In this document: positions 24,502-32,971 of the stretch, piece after piece
Position numbering within the stretch: position 1 is the first letter of the stretch
Layout: each line of letters starts with the position of its first letter
DNA from: Thermotogae bacterium
Lineage (GTDB): Bacteria > Thermotogota > Thermotogae > Petrotogales > Petrotogaceae
Assembly: GCA_022704305.1 (NCBI GenBank)
Contig: JAKJGQ010000006.1
Location: forward strand, 10,894 to 43,864
Length of the DNA: 32,971 nt
Direction: 5' to 3'
The notes under the pieces: generated by a model
The model's input: only the letters and a program-made list of their open reading frames with translations
Told to the model about the DNA's origin: nothing
Databases searched by the model: none
Made by a program: the position numbers and the translations under genes

Positions 24502-25309
24502 TCCATATATTAAGGAACAGCTTTCTCCTTTGTTTTCTGAGGTCAAGCCGCCTGATGTGGCAATACTGGGCGGCATAGAAGTTGAACACACAATTAAAAA
24601 GTGCTCAGACAACTACTCGATAGAAACGTTTATAGGAGGTAACGGGACACGTACGGCTCTGGAACTTAAAGGGCTGGGTATAGTACCTTCTATTTTAGCT
24701 TTTTTGGGACAGGATGAGTTTCTGAACATGGTTCTTAATTTTTTTGATTCCAGAAACATTTCCGTACGTTGGACTCCCAATAATTTGAAAACCCAACGCA
24801 GGCTTACATTTACCGATACCGGAGAAGTTATACTTCAGCGCAATGACTACATCATAACCATCAACCCCATATTTATAGAAGAGTTTATATATAATGTCAA
24901 AGCCGTGCTTGTAAACGTTGAGAGATGGAACGTTGATATAATCGATTTTCTCAGCTATGAGAAAAAGATGACCTTTGTCCATGCGGATCTTGATATTATT
25001 GATTCTTTTTCTTTTTCATGTAAAGTGTTATTTATTAAATCAAACGATATCCCCAAGGCACTTGAGACTGCTTCAAAGGCTAACTATGAAAGCTTGATCA
25101 TTTTCAACGCTGACGGAATATACTTTGACGGTCTGACCATAAAACCAGATGTATGCTCAAAAGAGTACAGAGATCAGGCTGTATCTGTTTATGAAGCGGT
25201 ATTTATTGAAGCCGTTCTGCACAGTATGTCTTATGCACAGGCACATGATTATGCTTTCAGATACTTCGCTTATGTACTTGCAAACGGCAGTAAAATAGAA
25301 AACATTTAA
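24491..25309 (+). CDS. PfkB-fold (ribokinase-like) protein, probably catalytically degenerate
   Basis: This 272-residue protein resembles PfkB carbohydrate kinases: a first strand VAILGGIEVEHTI, the N-terminal signature-like block IGGNGTRTALELKGLG, then FLGQDEFLNMVLNFF and the sugar-pocket edge. In the C-terminal half, where active kinases carry (D)TxGAGD, this one reads DQAVSVYEAVFIEAV, so the Gly-rich anion hole is gone and the catalytic Asp is at best a Glu. The C-terminus YAQAHDYAFRYFAYVLANGS keeps the usual helix layout. The start is GTG at 24491, 8 bases after GGAGG, overlapping csrA. Placement as the last flagellar operon gene suggests a binding or regulatory role. That is inference. 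Confidence 0.7.
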   Translation: MRIDPYIKEQLSPLFSEVKPPDVAILGGIEVEHTIKKCSDNYSIETFIGGNGTRTALELKGLGIVPSILAFLGQDEFLNMVLNFFDSRNISVRWTPNNLKTQRRLTFTDTGEVILQRNDYIITINPIFIEEFIYNVKAVLVNVERWNVDIIDFLSYEKKMTFVHADLDIIDSFSFSCKVLFIKSNDIPKALETASKANYESLIIFNADGIYFDGLTIKPDVCSKEYRDQAVSVYEAVFIEAVLHSMSYAQAHDYAFRYFAYVLANGSKIENI

Positions 25310-25318
25310 TCAGCAAAC

Positions 25319-25347
25319 TTGACAAATATGTTTATACGTGGTATAAT
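25319..25347 (+). promoter_or_regulatory. Perfect consensus housekeeping promoter
   Basis: TTGACA (25319-25324), a 17-base spacer, TATAAT (25342-25347): both hexamers match exactly and the spacing is optimal. Transcription should start near 25354. The only product before the terminator at 25456-25494 is the candidate small RNA. Confidence 0.85.
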
Positions 25348-25353
25348 TTTTTT

Positions 25354-25494
25354 GTTAATGTAAACAGCTTAATTATTTCTGTTACGCCTGTAATTTTCAA
25401 AGTAACATAATAATGAAAAAGCTCAAGGGGTTCTCGGGGGGACTATATGTCCAAGTTGATGCTTGTATTGTACAAGCATCAATTTTATTTTTTC
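25354..25494 (+). ncRNA. Candidate small RNA of about 140 nt, unrecognised family
   Basis: This unit is defined by a perfect promoter upstream and a strong terminator at its end. It includes hairpins GTAA(A)CAG/CTGTTAC, an alternative pairing TGTTAC/GTAACA that shares the same strand, and GGAC-TATAT-GTCC around 25438-25452. A 31-codon frame (ATG 25413) has no ribosome binding site and runs through the terminator, so coding is unlikely. I do not recognise SRP RNA, 6S, tmRNA, RNase P RNA or a known riboswitch. Only one GGA occurs, so a CsrA-sponge role is not favoured. Confidence 0.55.
25456..25494 (+). terminator. Strong intrinsic terminator of the candidate small RNA
   Basis: TTGATGCTTGTA (25456-25467) pairs perfectly with TACAAGCATCAA (25471-25482), loop TTG, followed by TTTTATTTTTT. 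Confidence 0.92.
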
Positions 25495-25504
25495 TACTAT
25501 ACTA

Positions 25505-25533
25505 TTGACTAGTTCTTTCTTCTATGATATAAT
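25505..25533 (+). promoter_or_regulatory. Promoter of tRNA-Ser
   Basis: TTGACT (25505-25510), 17-base spacer, TATAAT (25528-25533), 19 bases before the mature tRNA 5' end. Eleven of twelve consensus bases match. Confidence 0.85.
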
Positions 25534-25552
25534 ATATAAGGTTTTAAGATAC

Positions 25553-25641
25553 GGAGAGATGGCCGAGTGGTCGAAGGCGCACGCCTGGAGAGCGTGTTAC
25601 GGCAAAACCGTACGTGGGTTCAAATCTCACTCTCTCCGCCA
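25553..25641 (+). tRNA. tRNA-Ser (anticodon GGA)
   Basis: This is an 89-base class II tRNA with an encoded CCA end. The acceptor stem GGAGAGA pairs with TCTCTCC. The anticodon loop CTGGAGA gives GGA, reading UCC and UCU. A long variable arm (TGTTACGGCAAAACCGTACG) is typical of serine tRNAs. The T-arm GTGGGTTCAAATCTCAC is regular. Confidence 0.97.
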
Positions 25642-25643
25642 TA

Positions 25644-25673
25644 AAAAAATCTGCTCATAAGAGCAGATTTTTT
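25644..25673. terminator. Bidirectional terminator between tRNA-Ser and the VOR operon
   Basis: AAAAAATCTGCTC (25644-25656), loop ATAA, GAGCAGATTTTTT (25661-25673), with a T-run in both directions. It ends the tRNA on the plus strand and the vorC-distal operon on the minus strand. Confidence 0.92.
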
Positions 25674-25681
25674 GTTTTTAC

Positions 25682-26224
25682 TTACTTTCCTGCAGCAACC
25701 ATTCCACTTTCAATAGCTTTCATATTCAAATCGATAAGCTTGGCTTTCGTGCCGGTGAGCTTATGCTCAAAAGCATGTTGTACAGCATCCATGGAGACAA
25801 TGTTGCTTACATGAAGGAAAGCTCCCATCATAACCATATTCTGTACTTTTATGTTCCCAAGCTTTTCAGCAATATCGTTTGCTGGAATTCTAAAAATTTT
25901 TATATCCTTTCTTTCTGGCACACTCTCAACAACCGAGGAATTTATTATGAGACTTCCGCCTTTAATGACCTGAGATACAAACTTGTTCATAGAAGGCAGG
26001 TTAAATGCAAGAAGCTCGGTAGGTGCATCTATAACCGGTGAAGCAATATACTCATCAGATATTACCACTGTACAGTTGGCTGTTCCGCCTCTCATCTCAG
26101 GACCATAAGAAGGAAGCCATGTCGTGAACTTACCGTCAAGCATAGCGGCATAAGAAAGAAGCTGTCCCAGAAGCATAACTCCCTGTCCTCCAAAACCTGC
26201 TGCAATTAATCCACTGTACTTCAT
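25682..26224 (-). CDS. vorC: 2-oxoacid:ferredoxin oxidoreductase, gamma subunit
   Basis: This is the gamma subunit of a CoA-dependent 2-oxoacid oxidoreductase. The 180 residues have the characteristic start GFGGQGVMLLGQLLSYAAM and SYGPEMRGGTANCTVVIS, the family's nucleotide/CoA-region motif. It is the last gene of the operon; its ATG overlaps the beta subunit's stop. Four separate subunits (D, B, A, C order) are present, as in VOR and KOR enzymes. Neighbouring ptb/buk genes make branched-chain 2-oxoacids the likely substrates, but 2-oxoglutarate cannot be excluded. Confidence 0.88.
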   Translation of the reverse strand: MKYSGLIAAGFGGQGVMLLGQLLSYAAMLDGKFTTWLPSYGPEMRGGTANCTVVISDEYIASPVIDAPTELLAFNLPSMNKFVSQVIKGGSLIINSSVVESVPERKDIKIFRIPANDIAEKLGNIKVQNMVMMGAFLHVSNIVSMDAVQHAFEHKLTGTKAKLIDLNMKAIESGMVAAGK

Positions 26225-26976
26225 TTAATATCACCTACCTTGTCTACATATACACCCAACGGAAACTCCTTGGTCATATTTTCTTCAAGCCACTTGAGCG
26301 ATTCAACAGGAGTGAGTCCCCAGTTTGTCGGACAAGTTGAAAGAACTTCAACCAAACCGAATCCAACATTGTTTATCTGAGCCATAAAGGCTTTTTTAAT
26401 AAGCTGCTTGGTTTTATTAACGTCCTGAGGAGTACTTACCTTAGTTCGTGCAAGAAATGCAACCCCGGTTATTTCCTTCAGAACTTCCGAAACATGTATC
26501 GGAAAACCTTCATTGGCAGGATTTCTGCCGTAAGGCGTAGTGGTGGTTTTCATTCCAACTAATGTTGTAGGAGCCATCTGACCGCCTGTCATTCCATATA
26601 TCGCGTTGTTGACGAATATAGTTGTTATCTTCTCGCCTCTGTTGGCAGCCTGTATAATCTCACCGGTACCTATTGCCGCAAGATCTCCGTCACCCTGATA
26701 TGTAAAAACAATCCTGTCAGGTCTTGCCCTTTTCATTCCGGTAGCTACAGCAGGTGCCCTTCCGTGTGGAGCTACGGTACCGTCAACATCAAAAAACTCA
26801 TATGAAAAAACCGAGCAGCCTACAGGAGCTACCATAAGTGTTTTTCCCTGTACTCCAAGTTCATCTATTACCTCGGCAACGATTCTGTGTATTATGCCGT
26901 GGTGACAGCCCGGACAGTATGTAAATTCTTTTGGGGTTAAAGATTTTGGACCTTTGTATCTTTCTGTATATGTCAT
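26221..26976 (-). CDS. vorA: 2-oxoacid:ferredoxin oxidoreductase, beta subunit (TPP-binding)
   Basis: This subunit carries the thiamine diphosphate site. The 251 residues contain the N-terminal YCPGCHHGIIHR (Cys motif near the start), YQGDGDLAAIGTGEIIQAA as the GDG start of the TPP motif, and the closing NNAIYGMTGGQMAPTT. The start ATG 26976 follows AAAGGAGGG. It is separated from vorB by 16 bases and overlaps vorC. With the alpha subunit it forms the heterotetramer core that decarboxylates the 2-oxoacid and passes electrons to ferredoxin. Confidence 0.92.
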   Translation of the reverse strand: MTYTERYKGPKSLTPKEFTYCPGCHHGIIHRIVAEVIDELGVQGKTLMVAPVGCSVFSYEFFDVDGTVAPHGRAPAVATGMKRARPDRIVFTYQGDGDLAAIGTGEIIQAANRGEKITTIFVNNAIYGMTGGQMAPTTLVGMKTTTTPYGRNPANEGFPIHVSEVLKEITGVAFLARTKVSTPQDVNKTKQLIKKAFMAQINNVGFGLVEVLSTCPTNWGLTPVESLKWLEENMTKEFPLGVYVDKVGDIK

Positions 26977-26992
26977 ATGAATAATCCCTCCT

Positions 26993-28060
26993 TTAAACCA
27001 GTTCCATCAATTTATCAAATATTTCTGTGGGAGTAGGGACCATTCCGCCCATTCTTCCATAAAACTTAACGGGACATCTTCCCTCTACTGCAAGCCTTAC
27101 GTCCTCAATCATCTGACCTGCGCTCATTTCTACTGTAAAGAAAAGTTTGGTTTCCTTTTTTGCCCACTTTGCTAATTCTGCATATGGAAATGGCCATAAT
27201 GTTATAGGTCTGAATACTCCGGCTTTTATTCCTTTATTTCTTGCCATCTTTGCAACAGACTTTGCTATTCTGCCTATAGTACCGTAGGATACTATGACAA
27301 CTTCGGCATCATCCATCATATACTCTTCATACATTTTTTCATTTTTTTCCATCTCAGCATACTTTTTCTGAAGGTTAAGATTCATCTTTTCAAGCCCTAC
27401 AGGATCTATATTAAAAGAAGTAACCTTATGTGCTTTTCGTTCAAGTTCAGTTCCCTGAAGAGCCCAAGAAGAATGCTTCTCAAGTTTTTCAAGGTTGCTG
27501 AAATCAGGAAATTCAACAGGCTCCATCATCTGTCCCAAAAGACCGTCAGCCAACAGAAGAACCGGATTTCTGTACTTATCAGCCTTATCAAAGGCTTTTA
27601 CAGTAAGCTCAACAGCTTCCTGCAAAGATTCCGGACCGTATACCAAAAGTCTGTAATCTCCGTGTCCGCCACCCTTGGTAGCCTGAAAGTAATCACACTG
27701 TGCGGGCTGTATGTCTCCAAGTCCCGGACCTCCTCTTACAACGTTGACAAAAACTGCCGGAAGTTCAGCTCCTGCTAAATAAGACATCGACTCCTGCATA
27801 AGTGAAAAACCCGGTGATGATGTTGAAGTAAGTGATCTTTTACCGGTACAAGCTGCTCCGTATATCATATTTACAGCAGCAACTTCGCTTTCAGCCTGTA
27901 AAAATACTCCATTAACCTCTTTTTCCGGCATTCTTCTGGCCATATATTCCGGCAACTCACTCTGTGGAGTTATAGGATATCCAAAATATAATCTACAGCC
28001 AGCTCTTATAGCTGCTTCTGCTATCGCTTCTGTTCCTTTGACCATAACTTTTCCGCTCAT
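26993..28060 (-). CDS. vorB: 2-oxoacid:ferredoxin oxidoreductase, alpha subunit
   Basis: This is the alpha subunit with the pyrimidine-binding and transketolase C-like domains. Of 355 residues, the first part (GTEAIAEAAIRAGCRLYFGY, PITPQSELPEYMARR, TSSPGFSLMQESMSYL) is highly conserved. The C-terminal part has DAEVVIVSYGTIGRIAKSV and a GVFRPITLWPFPYAEL motif. It is of the type usually annotated as 3-methyl-2-oxobutanoate dehydrogenase subunit VorB; substrate specificity is inferred from the ptb/buk context. The start follows AAGGGGG. The gap to vorD is 16 bases. Confidence 0.9.
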   Translation of the reverse strand: MSGKVMVKGTEAIAEAAIRAGCRLYFGYPITPQSELPEYMARRMPEKEVNGVFLQAESEVAAVNMIYGAACTGKRSLTSTSSPGFSLMQESMSYLAGAELPAVFVNVVRGGPGLGDIQPAQCDYFQATKGGGHGDYRLLVYGPESLQEAVELTVKAFDKADKYRNPVLLLADGLLGQMMEPVEFPDFSNLEKLEKHSSWALQGTELERKAHKVTSFNIDPVGLEKMNLNLQKKYAEMEKNEKMYEEYMMDDAEVVIVSYGTIGRIAKSVAKMARNKGIKAGVFRPITLWPFPYAELAKWAKKETKLFFTVEMSAGQMIEDVRLAVEGRCPVKFYGRMGGMVPTPTEIFDKLMELV

Positions 28061-28076
28061 TTTAGTACCCCCTTGA

Positions 28077-28295
28077 TTACGCGCTGGTTTTTACAACTAT
28101 ACATACATCAGGACACATTCTGTAACAAAAGCCGCATCCTATACATTCCTCCGGTTTTACAACTTCAGAGTAATGGTAGCCTTTGCTGTTATAGTTTTTT
28201 GAAAACTCCAAAACTTTTTTCGGGCATACATTTATGCAGAGCCCGCAGCCCTTGCATCTCTCCTGGTCAATGATTGTCAGGTTTTTATACTCCAT
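28077..28295 (-). CDS. vorD: 2-oxoacid:ferredoxin oxidoreductase, delta subunit (2[4Fe-4S] ferredoxin)
   Basis: This 72-residue ferredoxin-like protein has two complete 4Fe-4S motifs, CKGCGLCINVCP and CIGCGFCYRMCP. It serves as the internal electron carrier of the oxidoreductase. AAAGGAGG lies 9 bases before the ATG. It is the first gene of the vorDBAC block and follows the P-loop gene with a 43-base gap. Confidence 0.93.
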   Translation of the reverse strand: MEYKNLTIIDQERCKGCGLCINVCPKKVLEFSKNYNSKGYHYSEVVKPEECIGCGFCYRMCPDVCIVVKTSA

Positions 28296-28338
28296 GGGCC
28301 AATACCTCCTTTATAAAAGTATCTGATTTGTCCTTAAA

Positions 28339-29007
28339 TTACCATTCTGTCTTCATAAATCTTTTTATTTCGAACCTTTCGTTCAGGGTCTGAAGATCCT
28401 TTCGATCTTCGTTAACCATAGTAAAGGCAACAGGTATGTTTTTGTTCTGTGATACCCTCATTACCATCTTTTCACCAAGAGTGAGGTCGCCCTGACTGGT
28501 TTGTTCTACAATGTTTGTGTTACATATAAGATAATTTACATTTATTCTAGCTTTCTGCGATAATCTGTCTATATGCGAGGAGATTTTTTCCTCACTGTCC
28601 GTAAACGGTCTCATGGTATTGATTACAAAATAAACAGCTGCATCAGCATTTTGCAGGAAATTATTAAGTGAGCCGATGACCATTATTCCATCGTCATTCC
28701 CCCCTACGTCAAGAATTATCTTATACTCAGGATTACTTATGTATCCTCCCACTGCTGGTGAGATGATAGGAAGATCCGCATTAAGATAGATCTTGGGGGG
28801 AAGAATAACCTTGATATCTTTGTTTTCAAGGAACTCCGCTTTGTCTCTGGTTCGGAAATAAGGACTTATGATATCTATATCGGCTATAGATACTTTATCA
28901 AAAATATTTCTCATTCTTATGGAAAAGTTTATAGCAGCTTCTGTTTTTCCTGAGCCAAACATTCCAACAAAGATATGAACCTTATGATCAGTTATTCTGT
29001 TTCCCAT
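28339..29007 (-). CDS. P-loop ATPase of unknown function between buk and VOR genes
   Basis: This 222-residue cytoplasmic protein has Walker A GMFGSGKT at residues 15-22, a Walker-B-like IILDVGGNDDG and a later VNYLICNTNI, resembling the SIMIBI/CobQ-like P-loop fold. TRDKAEFLENKDIKVILPP and AVGGYISNP are further conserved-looking blocks. I cannot name the family. A TTG start at 29013 overlaps the buk stop; ATG 29007 is preferred. From memory, an uncharacterised gene holds the same place in Thermotoga maritima. Because of its place between butyrate kinase and the oxidoreductase, a maturation, insertion or regulatory role for the complex is a guess. Confidence 0.65.
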   Translation of the reverse strand: MGNRITDHKVHIFVGMFGSGKTEAAINFSIRMRNIFDKVSIADIDIISPYFRTRDKAEFLENKDIKVILPPKIYLNADLPIISPAVGGYISNPEYKIILDVGGNDDGIMVIGSLNNFLQNADAAVYFVINTMRPFTDSEEKISSHIDRLSQKARINVNYLICNTNIVEQTSQGDLTLGEKMVMRVSQNKNIPVAFTMVNEDRKDLQTLNERFEIKRFMKTEW

Positions 29008-29009
29008 AA

Positions 29010-30981
<1,972 letters not shown>

Positions 30982-30985
30982 ATCT

Positions 30986-32047
30986 TCACCTCTTCCATTC
31001 CATAGGCTTTTCTTTCCCGTTAAGAACCCTGAGGGCACCTGACGCAAGCGCCTGCATTTCATACGAACCTGGAAAAACCATCACAAGTCCCAGTTTTGAA
31101 ATACGCTTCTTGATTTTTTCCATAAACGTCTGACTGTACGCAAGACCACCAGTAATTACAATGGCATCAACATCACCTTTAAGAACTGTTGCCATTGCAC
31201 CTATTTCCTTGCATATCTGATACGCCATGGCATCAATAACCAGTCCGGCATTTTTATCGTTCTGCGCCATTTTAAAAGCTTCTCTCAGATCGTTGGTGCC
31301 AAGATATCCTATAAGACCACCATTGCCGACAAACCTTTTTTTAAGGGTTCTTCGATCGTATTTTCCAGAAAAAGCTATCTTGGCGACATCGCCTACCGGT
31401 AGCTCGCCGCTTCTTTCCGGACTGAATGGGCCTTCGTCATTAGCGTTGTTAACATCGATAATTCTGCCTTTATACTGTGCGGCTATTGATATTCCTCCGC
31501 CCAGATGGGCTATGATGAGATTAGACTGCAAGTAGTCTTTGCCTATCTCCTCGCATGCCTTACGGGCCACCATCTTTATATTAAGTGCATGCACCATGCT
31601 TTTTCTGGTTATTTCCTGCATTCCTGAGATTCTTGACTCATCTATAAACTCATCTACTGAAATAGGATCCGTTATATAGACAGGAACCTTATTTTCGGCT
31701 ATTTCCCATGCTATAACAGCGGCAAGATTCGAGGCATGATCCACAGGACACTCTTGTTCAAGATACTCGACCATGCTTTGGCTCACCGCATAGGTACCAC
31801 TGCAGAGCGGGGGGAGAATCCCCCCTCTTGCTGCAATTGCAGAAAGATCCTGAATATTTATATTATTTTCTCTCATGAACCTTAATACAGAATTTCTTCT
31901 GAGTTCTCTCTGTTCCATAATAGTTTTGTACTGTGCCAGTTCACTCAGCGGATGCTCAAGTGCTGATTCCCGGCTGAGAATATCATCAGTAAACAAAGAA
32001 ACCTTGGTTGATGTGGAACCGGGATTTATAACCAATATTTTTTTCAT
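30986..32047 (-). CDS. buk: Butyrate/branched-chain fatty acid kinase, copy 2
   Basis: This is a second ASKHA-fold kinase of 353 residues: [15 protein letters not shown] at the start, AHLGGGISIAAQYKGRIIDV in the centre, and GDVDAIVITGGLAYSQTF near the end. Like copy 1 it should phosphorylate ADP from an acyl-phosphate. The N-terminal region and many loops differ from copy 1, so they are not recent duplicates; different chain-length preferences are possible. AGGAGG lies upstream of the ATG. It is the second gene visible in the operon, after the aminotransferase. Confidence 0.92.
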   Translation of the reverse strand: MKKILVINPGSTSTKVSLFTDDILSRESALEHPLSELAQYKTIMEQRELRRNSVLRFMRENNINIQDLSAIAARGGILPPLCSGTYAVSQSMVEYLEQECPVDHASNLAAVIAWEIAENKVPVYITDPISVDEFIDESRISGMQEITRKSMVHALNIKMVARKACEEIGKDYLQSNLIIAHLGGGISIAAQYKGRIIDVNNANDEGPFSPERSGELPVGDVAKIAFSGKYDRRTLKKRFVGNGGLIGYLGTNDLREAFKMAQNDKNAGLVIDAMAYQICKEIGAMATVLKGDVDAIVITGGLAYSQTFMEKIKKRISKLGLVMVFPGSYEMQALASGALRVLNGKEKPMEWKR

Positions 32048-32061
32048 GTGTACTCCTCCTG

Positions 32062-32971
32062 TTACAGTTTTATTCCCTTGGCAGCACAGTACTTATCTAT
32101 AGTTCTCCTCAGCCTTTTCATTCCTTCTACAAGCTGTTCTTCAGTCGGGAGACAGAAAGAAAGCCTCATAGTATTTTTAAGAGGATTATCCACAAAGAAA
32201 GCTTCGCCAGGTATATAAAGGACTTTTTCCTTCTTGGCCATTTCAAACATTTCCATAGTATCTATCTGCTGCGGAAGCGTAAGCCATGTAAAAAGACCGC
32301 CCTCGGCTTTAGTCCAGCTGACGCCTTTTATATCTCCGAGATTGTCCTGCATGGCTTTCATAAATACATCCTTTTTATGTTTATAAAGTTCAATTGTGGG
32401 TTTTATCTGTTCAAAGAGATCATAACGCTCAAGAAATCTTGCTGTAAGCCTCTGGGTAACTGGAGAACAGCATAGATCAACAGCCTGTTTTGCCATAGCC
32501 ATTCTTCTTATTGCCTGGGTATTTCCTATTATTACGCCTATTCTCATGCCGGGTGAAAGAATCTTTGAGAATGTATTGAGCATTATAACTCTTTCACTGT
32601 TCATTGAGAATATACTCGGTACTTTGGTGCCTTCAAATCTCAATGCTCCGTAAGGATCATCTTCAAGTATTATAAAATCGTACTTTTCAGCAAGCTCAAT
32701 AAGCTTTTTCCTGTTATCAAGAGGCATTGTTATTCCGGCAGGGTTATGGAAGTTGGTTACGACATACATGAATTTAAACTTATGTAGCTCGTTTCTTTCT
32801 CTTAGCTTTATAAGTTCAGATTCCAGATAATCTGTATCTATACCTTTTTCACTCAGATTAACACTTATAAACTTTGGATTTCTCTGTGCAAAAGCACTTG
32901 CTGCTGCAAGATAAACCGGTCTTGTAACACCGCAATAACTCTCCTCATCAAGAAATGTAAGTCCGGCAAGA
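32062..32971 (-). CDS. Class I/II PLP-dependent aminotransferase (2-aminoadipate type), 5' end outside window
   Basis: The reading frame stays open from the stop at 32062 to the right edge, giving about 302 C-terminal residues; the real start lies beyond. Family motifs are clear: YVVTNFHNPAGITM, LEDDPYGALRFEG, and the PLP-lysine region NTFSKILSPGMRIG. The sequence resembles LysN-type (2-aminoadipate/multi-substrate) aminotransferases. Its place first in an operon with a 2-oxoacid oxidoreductase, ptb and buk suggests it makes branched-chain 2-oxoacids. The start is not visible, and the internal Met at 32769 should not be taken as one. Confidence 0.88.
   Translation of the reverse strand, partial: LAGLTFLDEESYCGVTRPVYLAAASAFAQRNPKFISVNLSEKGIDTDYLESELIKLRERNELHKFKFMYVVTNFHNPAGITMPLDNRKKLIELAEKYDFIILEDDPYGALRFEGTKVPSIFSMNSERVIMLNTFSKILSPGMRIGVIIGNTQAIRRMAMAKQAVDLCCSPVTQRLTARFLERYDLFEQIKPTIELYKHKKDVFMKAMQDNLGDIKGVSWTKAEGGLFTWLTLPQQIDTMEMFEMAKKEKVLYIPGEAFFVDNPLKNTMRLSFCLPTEEQLVEGMKRLRRTIDKYCAAKGIKL

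Noticed and set aside
25354-25494. CsrA-sponge RNA (CsrB-like) because csrA is nearby
   Set aside because: Such RNAs carry many GGA motifs in loops; only one GGA is seen here.
25413-25508. A 31-codon frame inside the candidate small RNA
   Set aside because: No ribosome binding site, and the frame runs through the terminator hairpin.
25463-25660. A 65-codon frame across the small-RNA terminator and tRNA-Ser
   Set aside because: It overlaps the tRNA gene and is a shadow of structured RNA.

Overview
LINEAGE AND LIFESTYLE. The window looks like the chromosome of a motile, anaerobic, amino-acid-fermenting bacterium with moderately low GC. It carries a B12-dependent ornithine degradation operon, a ferredoxin-linked branched-chain 2-oxoacid oxidoreductase next to phosphate butyryltransferase and two butyrate kinases, and a flagellar late operon with the FliW/CsrA pair. 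From memory (not checked), the frr-uppS-cdsA-alaS order and the buk-ptb-buk-P-loop-VOR order resemble Thermotogota, and the start of FlgK also reads like that phylum. A clostridial or synergistete relative is possible. The lineage is an inference.

REGION 1 (1-4604): an IS-bounded, strikingly AT-rich segment. Two same-orientation copies of an IS3-family (IS150-group) element flank three + strand genes: a pol-beta-type nucleotidyltransferase, a SAM methyltransferase and an EamA/DMT exporter. Copy 1 runs off the window. Copy 2 is complete at both ends, but its orfB has lost about 29 residues between two catalytic Asp residues.

REGION 2 (4633-9957, minus): the ornithine operon ord-ortA-ortB-oraS-oraE, tightly packed with overlapping starts and stops. 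It converts ornithine via 2,4-diaminopentanoate and 2-amino-4-oxopentanoate to alanine and acetyl-CoA. The IS sits just after oraE. No racemase is seen in the window.

REGION 3 (10113-15476, minus): housekeeping genes frr, uppS, cdsA, an orphan type IV prepilin-like gene, and alaS, ending in a strong terminator.

REGION 4 (15600-25309, plus): a flagellar operon read from a sigma-28-like promoter: flgM, flgN, a very long flgK, flgL with a coiled-coil insertion, two lipoproteins (the second with cohesin-like, dockerin, FnIII and propeller-like segments), fliW, csrA and a degenerate PfkB-fold protein. I regard the two lipoproteins and the degenerate kinase as the best candidates for something undescribed.

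REGION 5 (25319-25673): a perfect-consensus promoter and a strong terminator define a candidate orphan small RNA of about 140 nt, followed by tRNA-Ser(GGA) with its own promoter and terminator.

REGION 6 (25682-32971, minus): a catabolic operon with a partial class I aminotransferase, buk, ptb, buk, an uncharacterised P-loop ATPase, then vorD-vorB-vorA-vorC. Together these would turn branched-chain amino acids into 2-oxoacids, acyl-CoA, acyl-phosphate and finally acid plus ATP.
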